Below are positions 25,368 to 37,209 of a stretch of DNA of 64,000 nucleotides, piece after piece. The DNA is from Climacium dendroides (taxonomy: Eukaryota > Streptophyta > Bryopsida > Hypnales > Climaciaceae): contig OX467082.1 in NCBI GenBank assembly GCA_950106755.1, forward strand, positions 36,022,001 to 36,086,000, in the 5' to 3' direction. Positions within the stretch are counted from its first letter, which is position 1; every line of letters begins with the position of its first letter. The notes beneath the pieces were generated by a model, which was not told the DNA's origin, made no database searches, and worked only from the letters and a program-made list of their open reading frames with translations. The position numbers and the translations under genes are program-made.

Positions 25368-28300
25368 ATGACCATATGTGCTTGCAAGAGAGGGTGTGTG
25401 CTATTTTGTGGCGACTACAAGAATGCTTTCCACTGTTCCAAATGTGGAGGGCTTAGGTACAAAGACAAAGATAGACGGTACTTTCTTGTCAAAGTTCTAC
25501 ATCGTTTTTCAATCATTCCACAACTTCAGATTATCTTCCACAACTCCATGATCTCAAAGTTGATGGTGTGGTATGTTGAAAATAAGAGCAACTATGACGG
25601 ACTTGTAAGGCACCCTTGTGACTCAAAGGCCTAACAATAAGAATGTTGATACAACATTTGTAGATGATATTTAAAACCCTTAGTTTGTTTTGGTGGTAGA
25701 CGGCATGCATCCTTTCAAACAAAATTGGTGTCAGGCAAAGAGGCCTTTGCTTTGGAAAAATGTTGAATTTCTAACTGTAACTAGATTCAAATTAGAATAT
25801 GAAGGGATGTATGATATGAGTGGTAAGTATTATCACTTCAAGATAAATGAAGGCATCGTCTACTATATAAAATCTCTTCTAGAACAAAGTATGCAATACT
25901 TTGCATACATGTGTATAACATACACAACTTCTATATAAATAGTGCATGTAATCCCATATCAATACTTATATAATACATACAAGTAAAATATTCCAATATT
26001 TATATTTGCCATGTACAAATGTAAAACAAGTACTATGTATATTTTAAGTATGGTCTTAGAGATAAGATTTTAAGTAATGACCTTTTTAGGAGATTTTAAG
26101 TTAGAAATACACATCTTTCTAGTAAAATTTTATTAGAAAGACGGGTATTTCTTACTTAAAATCTCCTAAAAAGGTCATTAGTTAAAATCTTATCTCTAGG
26201 ACTATACTTAAAACCCCCCTTTCTCTTGTAGTGTACGAACCATATATAAATATTATAAAACCAAATACCAAACTGTATAGGTTGTGTATAAAAACTCAAA
26301 TTCTTGGAAATCTTTTTGAAAATGTAACCAAACTTTAAATAAGCACCAAAATTGCATACGAACTCCAAACTAAATGCAACTTAACTTAAAAATTTAATGA
26401 AATAATAAGCAAACTCTCTAAATTTCAAAATCAAAGAAGACACTGTCTGGGTTTCATAACTTGTCAAAGATTACTCCTTTACTTTTAAAGGCAATTGTTC
26501 ACCCTTCCACTTTGGAAAATGCCTTAGTTTCTTAAAATCACCAAAGGATTTGTGTTATAATTTTAAAAAAGCTAAATATAACATCTATTTGTCTTCCAAA
26601 AATCAGCTTCAAAAATTAAAAAAACATGTTTTATAAGCTCTATCAAAGTTGAAACATCCTTAAAATCTTAGATTTGGGTGGCAACTTTTCATCCTTTCAC
26701 TTTAATTACTATAAATTTCTTATCTCAACTCCAAATTAAGAGAAATTTAGATTTATAGATAGACAACAATTTTATACATGACAATCTCAAATATCAGAAC
26801 CAAAAAAATTACAACCAAACTTCTATAAGCTCTCAAAGCTACTGCCCTCAAATCTCATTAGTAGCTAATCCTTTCTTACTTCATCAAATATTCTCCTACA
26901 ATTTCATTGAAATTCAAAGTATATACAAAAATTTTCCACTCTCCAAAAACACCCAATCTCCAAAACACACTATGGAGGAAGAAGGTGAAGATCTTGATTC
27001 TTTATTCTCCTTCAAGGGGCCACATCAATCCATGCTTAAGCTAAATGGGCACTAAATCTCTATTGCCTACTTTTTTTGGCCTTCCCACAACCTTATTTAC
27101 GCCTTTAATTTCTTCATTAAACTAATATTCATAAAAAGATAGACTATCCCTATCTTTCTCTCTATTAACTTCTTATATTCAAATTAAAACTTGAAAACAT
27201 TTTTAAATACCAAAACAAAGTAACTAAGGCCAATCAGTTGTCCATTAGAGGAAAAAAATTCAAAAAAAATATCACTCCATCTACAAGAGTTTGAGGATGC
27301 GCATAATAGTAATTGCAATGTAGTTTGTATGATTAGCCTTTGTTAAAGGATTAACCGGTCCTTCTAACCATCATTGGTGGCCATGACTTCCTTTTGGGGG
27401 TTGACTATACAATAATACTAATCATCATTCAAACCCTCAAATTAACCTTCAAACGTTATTCCTTTGCTACTAGGTTTAACACATGCAATTTGTAATAAAA
27501 TAACCAAAGTTTGAGCATTGTGCTGAAAGTTCCCACGCCATCATTGCTTTAAGCGAGGTTGTTTTAGCTATCAAGAAGGCCTAGCTTCTTTTTGTAGATG
27601 CTCATATATTGGTGCAAGTCTAAATGACAAATAAAGTTGATTTTGCAACTACGACAAAGAAAACTCAAATCCATGCTCTAGTTGAGGTTTTCCATTTTGA
27701 GACTAAAAAAAAATCTTTCAATTTGTCATACTAAATTTTAAACAATACACAAAATAAACTACAACAACACAATGAAGTCGTGGAGTGTTTCTCTCCCTTT
27801 TATAGTTTGTTTCCTCATATTAGAGAGAAGGTGTCACTTTAAAAATATTTCAAATGATGTCATCTTTTTCACTATATTATTAATATAAAAATCTATTTAA
27901 ATAACATATAAATACATTTTTTACATAATGCTCACATTTACAATGCAACACTAGTTTTCTTGGTCCATATGGCCATTTCTATTGTTGAATTACAATCTAC
28001 CTCCATGGTTAAGTACTTTGGCCCTATTAATTCTAAGGAGGGAATTCATGACTTCTAAGGTCTTTGATATTTACTTTGTTGAAGAGTTGTGGGAGGACTG
28101 TGTTCCAATATATGATATTACAAAGGAGGTTGGTTGCAGGGCATTCCAACTCTATACCATGTTATTGTATAGTAGACTATTTATGACTTCTTGAGTTGTG
28201 GTTCAATATAAAGATTCTTTCATCAAGGCTATATAGCTTGTCCATGGTATGGCGTGGATTTAGGTGTTAAACATTCTATAAAATAAAATAAGCAAACATA

Positions 28301-28500
28301 CAAGGGGCCACGATGGTGGTTGGCTATTGATCATCCTTATAGATCAAAGACTATTAAAGACCACTTCAATGGTGCCATGGAAAAATGTCCAAAATTACGT
28401 GAAGTTACAATGGAATAGCAGTTGCATTATACAATGGAGTATGTGGCCTAAAAAGTAGATAGAAAAAGAAGGGCATGTTAGGTGACCCGTTGTCTTGTCA
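25368..28500 (+). pseudogene. CACTA (En/Spm) Tnp2 transposase relic, split by an insertion
   Basis: The order of motifs matches the Tnp2 family (PF02992): CACKRGC and CSKCGGLRYKD (25378-25470), FSIIPQLQ and RHPCDSKA (25510-25630), VVDGMHPF (about 25693-25717). After about 2.2 kb of unrelated DNA come SIWPFLLLNYNLPPWLS (about 27960-28010), ELWEDCVPIYDITKEVG (28088-28135) and GPRWWLAIDHPYR with HFNG (28303-28370). The conserved spacing puts the insertion between DGMHPF and SIWPF (about 25,720 to 27,965). Stops at 25632-25634 and 28192-28194 and frame changes show it is dead. Tnp2 mobilises CACTA elements by binding their ends and cutting DNA. The CACTA-like foldbacks in this window could be its non-autonomous relatives. 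Confidence 0.85.
26042..26214. repeat. Foldback element with about 80-bp inverted arms
   Basis: The sequence is a near-perfect hairpin centred near 26128: GGTCTTAGAGATAAGATTTT on the left mirrors AAAATCTTATCTCTAGGAC on the right, and the pairing runs almost to the centre. Beyond the right arm the sequence ends CTCTTGTAGTG (26224-26234), a CACTA-type terminus in reverse. The left terminus is not clear. It lies within the DNA that splits the Tnp2 relic. Confidence 0.7.
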
Positions 28501-30150
28501 AAAGTATATGGAATGAAGCGACTCAACATTATATATATATTGCATTATTGGAAATTGGTCCTTAATAGCATGTTGAAGATTTCAAAAATTTGAAATGTTA
28601 AAATTTGGAATTCTTTAAAACTATGAATATGGAAGTTAAAAAATTTGAAACGTGTGATTTGTTAATATATTTTATATGAATTTTTTCCTATTTGTCTATA
28701 AATTTATGCATTTTAATATTTTGGTTAGTCAAAATTTTAACTTTATAAAAATTATTAATTCATAATTGTACCTTTAATGTGAATTTATAAGCGATAATAT
28801 TGCAAAAGTGGAATAACCTTATGGGACACATCTCAAAAGGTCATGTATCCTAATGCATCTTAAATGAGCAAACAAAGTTTAAAGGGCCAAAGACTAAATG
28901 AATTGTCAATGAATGGAAACCAAGAATAGTGGATGACTACTACCAAAATTGGAATCTATATTAGCAATTGGAATCTATATTAGCAATTGGAATCCAAACG
29001 TATTATAGATGGGAGGATGATAAAAAAGATGAAGAAACTATAGTGTCAATGTAACCCTATGTTTTTTTGAAGATAATCAAAGTGAATTTTTTATTAATAA
29101 AAATTTAGATAAGAAAAATGATTCTATTACCATGTATGGATATATTATAATGAAGATTTTTATTTTGTAAACATAATTTCAATGTCATTCTCTAAATCAA
29201 ATAATCAATTGACTGTGGTAATAGAATCATGGTTCAAATTGCAAAAAATCATCAATTTTGGATTTTTTATATTTTTTAGTTTAAGTAGAAACTAGACTTG
29301 ATGAATTTCATGTTCTAGTTGGGGTCAAACTGAAAAAAATGATCATTTTCATCAGTGCAGTTTAAACCTAGATAATGGAGCTAGCAATTGCCAAAATATA
29401 GTACAAAACATAAATTCATAGATAAGGGCCCATGTGTATAGAATAATGATTATACAACAATTAAGGAATTTCCACCACCTTCTTCAAATGCACTCAATAA
29501 AGTCCCAAAAAATGAATGAATGAGTATAAATCTTCATCCTTTAATTTTCACTTGAAATCATGCATGAGCTAATTTTTTTATTGCAAGAAACGATCTTAGT
29601 TGGATAATCTATATTCTATAAGTCACAAATCCACATAAAAGGCTAATATAACTTATTTGATCATATACTCATACTACCCCACATCCATCTCAACTTCTAC
29701 TGAGAATAATTTTGAATTATAGAGTCAATCTAATGATTTAGAGGATTAAAAGTTCTAACTATAGTACGATTAGCAAAACCATTACATTGACAAATAATAA
29801 TTTGTTCTGAGAAAGAACATTCCTTAAAATCCTTTGATTTTTCTAATAAAAACATTTAAAAAAATAAATTTCCAATAATTTCAACAAACCTACTATATTC
29901 ATCTAAAATAATGAAAAGTGTACAAGAATTGATCATTTCAAAGCCATATATATTTATTTTGAAATTTAAGATTTTGAACATTCAAAAATAGGATTTGAAA
30001 ATATACAATAAACTTTATGTTTAATGTTTAGAGTTCTTAAATTTTACTATTCTTATAGAATTCTTTAATTTGGATGTTTGGTTTCAAAAATATAGAATAA
30101 TCTAAAAACTTATGCTTTTACTTTATAAATTTATTCATGCTTTTAATTAA
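28500..30150. other. AT-rich spacer with a small hairpin
   Basis: No gene is supported. A 15-bp inverted repeat, ATGATTCTATTACCA at 29118-29132 and its complement at 29216-29230, frames about 85 bp. A short duplication (CAATTGGAATCTATATTAG) lies near 28950-28990. Confidence 0.35.
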
Positions 30151-30715
30151 TGATATTTTCTCGGGGGGTGTAGTCATCGGGCGGATTAGCAAACTATGAG
30201 CGAAAAAATGATAGGGTATTTTTTATTCATTTGGGCTAAAAATTATAAAAGAGTTTAGAGTACTATAGGGTATAGAATATGGCATTAGATGTCTTTAAAG
30301 TACTATAGGGTATGGAATAATAGGCCCCATTAGAAAATGCAATAGTACTAAAATAGCCCCCTTTATATTAAATTCTTTGGCCAAATGTCTGAAATTGCTT
30401 ATTGTACTATAGGAAATATACATCTTAGTTCATGTAAGACTCTCGGATTCCTACAATGACTTAACTACTCTTACAACTAAGTGTTATACATTGTACATGG
30501 ATACATAATTTAGGGTCTGACTACTGTAAGTTAATACGGAGTATGATTTAATATTACAGAATACAAGATTGTGCAGATCTTGTTTAGGGTACTCAGTGAT
30601 GGTTTACTGTGCTTAGGGGTCAGTTCAATCTGGCTCAGTGATGGGGTTTTCGGCTTAGGGGTCAGGGCAATCTGGCTCAACTCGGCTTAGGGGTCAGTTC
30701 ACTTGAAGCCGACCG

Positions 30716-31499
30716 TTGCGTCTGAGTTTGCAAGGAAGAGGTTTAGGGTTTGTTCAATTGGTCGGGACTGGGTGCAATCTCCCGACGTGTGCAAGAATCC
30801 GGCCGTGGCGTGTGCAAGGACCTGAGTTTGCTGTCGACGAGGTGGAGGGTTTGTGCAATCAATTTGCTTTGGACGAGGTGGAGGGTTTGTGCAAGGACCT
30901 CAGTTTGCTGGATACGGGGTTTACGGTTTGTGCGCCCGTTCAGTTTCGGGTGTCCCATAGCAGCCCTCGTTACGGTTTGGGGCGGATCTGTGTTGTGCGT
31001 GTAGGGTTTACGGTTTGTGCAATCAATTTCGTTGTTTGGCTACGGGTTTGTGCAATCAATTTTGTTGTTTGGCTACGGTTTGTGCAATCAATTTTGTTGT
31101 TTGGCTACGGTTGGTTCGTTGGGAGCATCCCCAAGCAGCCCTCGTTACGTTTTGTTGCAAATCCGTTACGGTTTGGTGCAGATCTATGTTTTGGTTTTAG
31201 GCTTTACGACTTCAGGGTTTGGGGAATTGTTTTTTCTGTGTCTTTTTCTTGCGTGACAGCGTCACATGGTGCTTGGGGTCGCTGCGATCATCTTGGCACC
31301 TGCTGCTTTGAAGTATTGCTAGTCTCTGAATTGGGCAACGTAGGGTTTTGTATTGCGGTTGTCTTGTGGTCTTCAGGCTCTTGTTAATTTGTGGTTTACC
31401 TTTCAGGGTTTAGGGTGCGTTGCTCTTGTGTTCTGGATCCAGATGTGCTGCGTGGTGTAATGACAGATTCAATTTGTTGAACGTAGGGTTTAGGGGCGT
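30716..31499 (+). promoter_or_regulatory. Leader/promoter region of transposon copy 1 with GTGCAA repeats
   Basis: Between the left end and the 420-aa ORF lies a repeat-built leader. A 32-33-bp unit starting GTGCAATCAATTT recurs at 31017, 31050 and 31082, and related GGTTTGTGCAA pieces recur from 30850. Telo-box-like TTTAGGGTTT occurs near 30740 and variants near 31405 and 31487. A 223-aa frame is open here (30716-31387), but its repetitive Cys/Phe-rich product looks non-biological. I take it as regulatory or untranslated sequence. Confidence 0.5.
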
Positions 31500-31501
31500 G
31501 G

Positions 31502-32764
31502 ATGATGGCGCTCAATTACAAGATCAGATTGTACTCTGTGGAGGATGATGTGGGGCGGCCGGAGCTACTTAGTCCGTTTTTTTGCAACTCCAGCGATACT
31601 TATGCGGATTTGCGCATGCGCTTGGAGAACGGGGAATGCGTGGAGTGGCCTTTGCTTTTTTGGGACTTAGATGATGCATGCCGAATACCAAAGCGGTTCG
31701 AGGCCATGAACTCGGTTAAAGAACGCGTTTATGTAATTCCGTCGGTGGAGGGCGACGCCGGACGTCGCAAGCGGTGTCATGTTGGAGACCAGGCCGACAC
31801 AAGGAGCAGCGACTTGGCAGCGGAGCAACTAGGGCAACTTACGGGTTTGGGAGGTGTCCAACCGTGTGGCACGGATGTCTTGCACGCCGGTGCTGCACGG
31901 ACGTTGGAGGAGGTAGGAGCTGCCGGTTTAGGGCATCCCACTGAAGTTCCAGAATTTCCTGAAGACGACGAGGCTGAGCCACAGCCGACACTGTCACCTA
32001 CTGATGTGCTCGAGGAGACCCTGCTACAATCCACGCTATTAGCCACTGATGTGCTTGAGAATTACAAGCAGGGTGCAGAAAAGCTGAGAAGGGAGCTAGA
32101 GTCACTTGATTTTGCAGATCACAAGTGGGACCTAAAAACTTACAATCACTGTGGCTTGGCTGTTGTGAAGATATATTGCGGGGAGTGTAAGAGAGAAATT
32201 GGGGGTACGGGCCGTGATCACTCCCGGATTGCAGTGCAAAACCTATTTGCAAATTTCAAGAAGAGTCATTTACATTCAGCTCTCCACATCAAGCAATGGT
32301 GCAGGAAGAGGGGTTTAGTGTACAGCGACCACCCAAAGGAGGGCAAGTCCAGCAAACCCATCATTTTGACACCAGCAGATCACCGGCGACTCGTGGAGGA
32401 AGGTATTAGCATTCTTCAAAGTGTGAATGACTTGATCTCCTCAAATGATCCTCCGTTTGTAATAGTCGGAGATGTGGGTGTTCCCCAGTTGAAGTCCTTT
32501 TGGTTCAAGGTGCGTTGCAAGCTCGATGGAGAACTACTGCTCATGTGCCCGCAAAAGGGGAACCTTAGACAGAACTTAGAGAATCACATCCATGGCCTGG
32601 TTCATACGAAGTGCTGTGAAGACTTGGCTGCGGCAAGCAGTTCGTCGAAGAGTTCATGTGCAGTCAGCTCCCACATAAGACTGAATCTTGTGAGATATCA
32701 AGTAAAGGGTGACACCAAAGTTTTTTTTGGAGTAAAAGCTTTCTTCTGTCAAATTTCGTTGTAA
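31502..32764 (+). CDS. Transposon-encoded 420-aa protein with two Cys/His modules
   Basis: I do not recognise this protein. Residues 1-85 form a compact-looking domain (KIRLYSVEDD, PLLFWDLDDACRIPKRFE). Residues 86-185 are acidic and low-complexity. A first Cys/His module has C226xxC229, then H256xH258xxxH262 and C267. A second has C339 and C349, then H362xH364xxxH368 and C371. In both, an Asn-Leu pair precedes the HxHxxxH core by eight or nine residues, so they look like repeats of one zinc-finger-type fold. The downstream catalytic domain of a hAT transposase is absent. It may be a DNA-binding accessory protein, or an N-terminal-only derivative mobilised in trans. Codon use and GC are unlike the AT-rich surroundings. 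The ORF is intact and differs from copy 2 at one residue (Pro20 versus Ser). Confidence 0.75.
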   Translation: MMALNYKIRLYSVEDDVGRPELLSPFFCNSSDTYADLRMRLENGECVEWPLLFWDLDDACRIPKRFEAMNSVKERVYVIPSVEGDAGRRKRCHVGDQADTRSSDLAAEQLGQLTGLGGVQPCGTDVLHAGAARTLEEVGAAGLGHPTEVPEFPEDDEAEPQPTLSPTDVLEETLLQSTLLATDVLENYKQGAEKLRRELESLDFADHKWDLKTYNHCGLAVVKIYCGECKREIGGTGRDHSRIAVQNLFANFKKSHLHSALHIKQWCRKRGLVYSDHPKEGKSSKPIILTPADHRRLVEEGISILQSVNDLISSNDPPFVIVGDVGVPQLKSFWFKVRCKLDGELLLMCPQKGNLRQNLENHIHGLVHTKCCEDLAAASSSSKSSCAVSSHIRLNLVRYQVKGDTKVFFGVKAFFCQISL

Positions 32765-33169
32765 CTTAAATTGTCGTTGGCCTGAAATTTTCTCAACATT
32801 TTTTGGGTCCATGCTGCATTATATATGTCGAGAACATTCCCTAAACCAAACCACCCCATTCAATTTTGGGCCAAAATTATAGTAGAATAATTTTTCAATC
32901 TAATTTACCATATCATTTATTTATAGAAAATTGGAATTGTAAGTAATGCAAGCCCCTTCTCTATTAACCCAAATTAGAAAATTACATAATTATAGCATGT
33001 GAAAAAAAAAGAAAAAGAAAGTAATAGCCCCCTATGAAATAGTGGTTGGTCGCTCATATATCCTTATTTTTTTAAGGCACAGCACCCCCCGAGGATATTT
33101 TTACTTTAATATTTCACTTCTACTTGTAATTGGAGTTTCTTGCTTTAAGATTTCATTTTAGAATTTTAT

Positions 33170-33940
33170 TGTATACTAGCGTTTGGTGCTTGCTATGCTA
33201 CGCATTCACCATTAGAATTTCATTAGAATTTTTATGTATTAGGTAGAATACAAAGCAAGAATTTCAATAAATCTTCAAATAAAAATGACTAAAATCTTCG
33301 TATAATTTAGTTTATAAATAAACATATACTGAAATAAATAATAGAAATTAAATGAATGATGAATGAAATACATGCAATGATGAATATAGTAAAAGACACA
33401 TACATTAGAATGCATTAGAAATTTGACTCAATTGTTACAAACAATGGAAATCCAAATAGAAGAATTTAAAGGAAAAACTTATAAATCTCAAAAGCTTCGT
33501 GAACAATTTAATTGTTGTGAAATCCAAAATTGGTTCAATCTAATAAAGAAGCTCAAAGCTCGCAAAAGCACAAAATCATAGAAATGCAAAAGAAGTAAGC
33601 CAAAAAAAGCAATGGAATTGCTACCTTTATAATATCACCATATTGATCCTTTTAATATCACCTCAATTGCAACAACTATATTATTTCTATAATATCACCC
33701 TTTGTAAAAAGTGATATTATAGAGGTGATTGTGAACTGCTACTCTATTTTAATAATATCACATTGTGTGAAAATATGATTTTTATGTATGCATGATTGGA
33801 AATATTTTTATAAAATAATTAAAATAATTATTTTAAAGACTTATCAAAATCATTATCATGCATTCTATTCAAATATATCAAATTTTTACTAATATGTGAT
33901 ACAATGAATACGTAGTATAGCAAGCACAAGCCCTTAGTAT
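33170..33940. mobile_element. Short element with about 33-bp inverted ends
   Basis: The left end (33174 onward) contains GTGCTTGCTATGCTACGCAT and the right end, reverse complemented from about 33940, contains GTGCTTGCTATACTACGTAT. The interior holds GTGATATTAT/ATAATATCAC palindromes like the relic at 18.7-19.4 kb. The target duplication is not clear. It begins about 75 bp beyond transposon copy 1 and has no ORF. Confidence 0.5.
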
Positions 33941-34399
33941 TAATAGTAGCATTTGTGATATTACAGAGGGACTTATGATTTTAGTAGTATGATAGAGGAA
34001 GCCTTACTGCCAATTGAGTTTAGAAGTATAAAGCATTAGAATAGAAAAATAGAACTTCAAGAAGAACAAGACTTGGGAAGAAACAAAACTCATATAGAAG
34101 GTGTGAACTTGGCTTTCAAGTTTGGTGAATCATAGACAACCTTAATTTACAATAAGAGCATCCCAAAACACCACTCAATTCTAATCCTACAATGTGTGAA
34201 GGTAAATAATATGTAGTACTAATTTTTTGATCAATGATATTATTGGTGATATCCAATCTAGAGTTGTTTCATAATATTTCATCACTAAGATAATATGAAT
34301 TTTCAAAATAAAAATATAAGATAACTACACATGACACAAGAATTCCCTCAAATAAACATCATTGAAGTGCAGAATGCTTCAAGTCCCATTGATTGCCTC

Positions 34400-35010
34400 A
34401 AAGCTCTTTTCAACTTGCATTAACCTTGAAAAGATGCTATAGTTGACAATCAACCATTGAATTACTAGAAATCCTTCAATTTATAATAAGAAGTGAAGAT
34501 GTTCATTTTTGAAATTTTGTGCTAAAAGGAATGTCTTGTACAATAGTTTGACCTTCAATGACTACTTTTGATTATATGGGAACAAAAGATTTACACTTTA
34601 CCAAATGAAGTGATTTCCATGATGACCAACTAAGTCATTTTAGGATTAACCTTGAAAAAACGCAACCCTTGATAATCAAGGTAGTTATCAAAATGCTTGA
34701 ATTATTGAACTAGTAGGTGCATTCTTTGTTTTCTTCAATGGATAGTCAAGTTATCCATTAAATGAGATTCAACTTCTCTATAGGTTGCAAGTTCCCAGAT
34801 GGTGGGAACTCAGCTACAGTAGAAGTCTGATGTGGTAGAGCAACTACCACATCAGATAATAATAAAATTTTATTTATTTTTAAATAATTTTTTAATTTTA
34901 ATAATTTTTTAATTTTTAATTTTTTCAAATTCTAGCCAATAGTGGTTGATTTCTAGCATGGTGAACTAGCCTAAAACAACCCTTTAATATAGCTTGAAAA
35001 ACATCTAATG
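34400..35010. repeat. Dispersed repeat with a perfect 12-bp hairpin
   Basis: This is the second copy of the family at 22.6-23.8 kb. It contains CTGATGTGGTAG, five bases, then CTACCACATCAG (about 34828-34856), a perfect inverted repeat followed by an AT run. The copies near 23550 and 24790 keep the right arm but have decayed left arms. No coding capacity was seen. Confidence 0.45.
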
Positions 35011-35360
35011 CATGAACTACTTTTTAGCTTCAACATTGTTTAAGATAACACCTAAATAACGTGTCATGGATGCAAAACCATCCCATCTAGATTCCTATCT
35101 AAAATGTAGACTCTCTATACGTGAGAATTTAGAAAAAAATTTGAAAACACCTATTTTTGACACTTTTAAAAATTTATAATTTATTCAAACAAAATCCAAC
35201 AAATGTATTCTAAAAGAATTTAGAATCCCTTTTCAACTACTAACAAAGTAATAATACCAACCATACTCAAATCCCAATTCTATTCAAATACATTTAGGTA
35301 GTATTAACTTAATTGCTCTTATTTTATTGGGACAAATTTTAGATGCCTACTGCCTAGAAT

Positions 35361-35560
35361 AAACCTGCCATTGATTAGATGGTTCCAATCACTACACTAT
35401 CAATATATCACATGCACCAGTTAGAACAAACCTGCCATTGATTGGATGGTTTCAATCACTACACTATCAATATATCACATGCACCAGTTAAACAATGAAT
35501 TCATACCACAACACAATCACCACCAGTTCAACAACAAATTCATACCACCGCACAGTCACC
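35361..35560. repeat. 67-bp tandem duplication plus a shorter one
   Basis: AAACCTGCCATTGATT starts units at 35361 and 35428 (67-bp period, nearly identical). A second local duplication of CACCAGTT..ACAA..TTCATACCAC follows at about 35483-35555. Confidence 0.7.
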
Positions 35561-35697
35561 ACACACTGTGCAAGGAGGGCTACAACTCTTTTTTTCAAGC
35601 CTTTTACCATGAAGTTGCAACAAAATTTGTAAGAGGAAACCTTTTTGTGCATTTGTTTTTGGAAGTGAATCTTTAACATGGTATTGAATTGAATACT

Positions 35698-35766
35698 CAT
35701 GTCAAGTTTCAGAGCTTGCAATGCCAGGTTTCAGAGCTTGCAATGCCAAGTTCAGAGCTTGCAAGT
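35698..35766. repeat. Three short tandem units
   Basis: TTTCAGAGCTTGCAATGCCA and close variants repeat three times with a period of about 23-24 bp. Confidence 0.65.
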
Positions 35767-35839
35767 TGAATTTTGTTTGTGCAATGATTGACTAGGTGTT
35801 AGCAATTCAAGTCCCAACTGTAGATGGCACGTCACAGCC

Positions 35840-37120
35840 AAATTTAAGTCAGTTTGGAGGGGGAGGGTGGTGATGCACGAAGTGTGCAAAAGAGATAAGT
35901 CCTAAAGCCGATGAGCGCAGGTAGGGGTCCCACGATACAAGAACACAACATCCATGTTGCAGATATCCTGCAATTCAAAGCTGCGAGGGTAGACTGAATC
36001 AAGGAATCTACGTGAATATACTCGAGCTTCATGTGTTACCCGCATAGGTTGAGTCACTACTCATGGTGTAAGTATAAACCAGCTAGCTACACTACCGGTA
36101 CTTCTGAGTCCCGGAAATCTAAGAGTACCTGCCCCTTCACAGCTGCTAAGAGTCATCAGCATGCGTGTGACCTAATCAGCACGACAATCCGAGTGTATAC
36201 AGTCGGAGAACCATCCCAGGCTACAAAACTGACTCCTCCTGAACAACTTATCAAATGAAACCTAGGTGCTCAATCCATCCATATCATAAACCAGTCACCC
36301 AACAGTCTCAGAACGGATATAGAACTAGGAAAATCACCAAATACCCTGAGTAGCGGGGCTTTACGGTTGCAACTTGAAAGGTGAACGGGAACCTTCGGCA
36401 GAAACTGGAGGTATTCCAAGATACTGGAGAACGTAGAGAGACAAAACAATGTAATGTACGGTTCAAGATGTTTCCACATACCACTCTAGCTGTTGGTTTC
36501 ACAAATTGGTGCATAGCAAATGAATGAGAATAAAGACTAATAGCTCACATAAAAGATCGAACACATCTTGCAATACACGTCCACAAACGAACCTGTTTCC
36601 GGAGGTCGGAAAGCGTTTCGGCCTGTTCCGAATACACCATTGTAACAAAGTGTTGATAGCGTCGATGGAAATTCTGAACAGTAGAGGTCAATGCAACACC
36701 TCCCGTGGCATACAGCCTGAACAGAGACAAAATCTTCATCTGAACACAGCGCCTATCATTATATCACTAACTTCAATGCAAAGCACACAGCACGTGGAAA
36801 CATTTCGTAATACAACCGCAGTATTGCTTCCAAAAATTTACAGGAGCATATTCCTGGGAACGACAGTGTTATCGTCCCTAATATATGCAAAAGCCGCGAT
36901 TAGAGCAGCATCATAGATTCATTGGAGGATTGTGCTCCAAGCTCATGAAGGATGAATCATGACTATCCTACCATGTGTAAGTTCGATCTGCATTTCAAGC
37001 AGCTCTTTCCAATCCAGGAAGTGGACGTATATTACAAGAGACTTACTTAGGGTTTTTCGACGCGTTTCATATCACACTATTCACACAAAAATCCCAGATT
37101 CCGCACATGGAAATATTTAT
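35840..37120 (-). other. GC-richer, probably transcribed region; possible unrecognised spliced gene
   Basis: The block is non-repetitive and more GC-rich than the flanks. On the minus strand, TATAAATA occurs near 37110 and CCCTAAGTAAGTC near 37045. An exon-like segment about 36713-36592 is bounded by TTCAG and CAG/GTTCGT and reads GGVALTSTVQNFHRRYQ. About 36915-36840 reads YDAALIAAFAYIRDD. The pieces do not assemble into a protein I know. The block could also be the long 3' UTR of the BBD gene or a non-coding RNA. Confidence 0.3.
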
Positions 37121-37209
37121 ACATTAAAGAGGATGTGGATTGGTGGAATACGGAAAAGACTGAAATGTGTAAGGAATTTCCCTCCCAAGATCTCACTCCA
37201 GGAAATTCT

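Larger units (their letters stand above)
30160..33093 (+). mobile_element. 2.9-kb hAT-like transposon, copy 1
   Basis: Both ends read CTCGGGGGGTG (left from 30160; right, reverse complemented, ending at 33093). The element is flanked by a perfect 8-bp duplication, GATATTTT (30152-30159 and 33094-33101). An 8-bp target duplication is characteristic of hAT, though P and Merlin elements also give 8. Direct subterminal repeats AATAGCCCCCT lie at 30352-30362 and 33023-33033, and GTACTATAGGGTAT occurs twice near the left end. The interior has a GC-richer leader (30.6-31.5 kb) and one long ORF. No recognisable transposase is present. It is about 99% identical to copy 2 at 52021-54909, so transposition was recent. 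Confidence 0.92.

Noticed and set aside
30716..31387. A 223-aa ORF in the transposon leader, identical in both copies
   Set aside because: It is composed of repeated leader units with low-complexity translation. Identity between copies only reflects recent transposition.
33170..33940. Helitron 3' ends (CTAG or TTAG before T) at both termini
   Set aside because: A Helitron has different 5' and 3' ends. Here both ends are inverted copies of each other, fitting a terminal-inverted-repeat element better.
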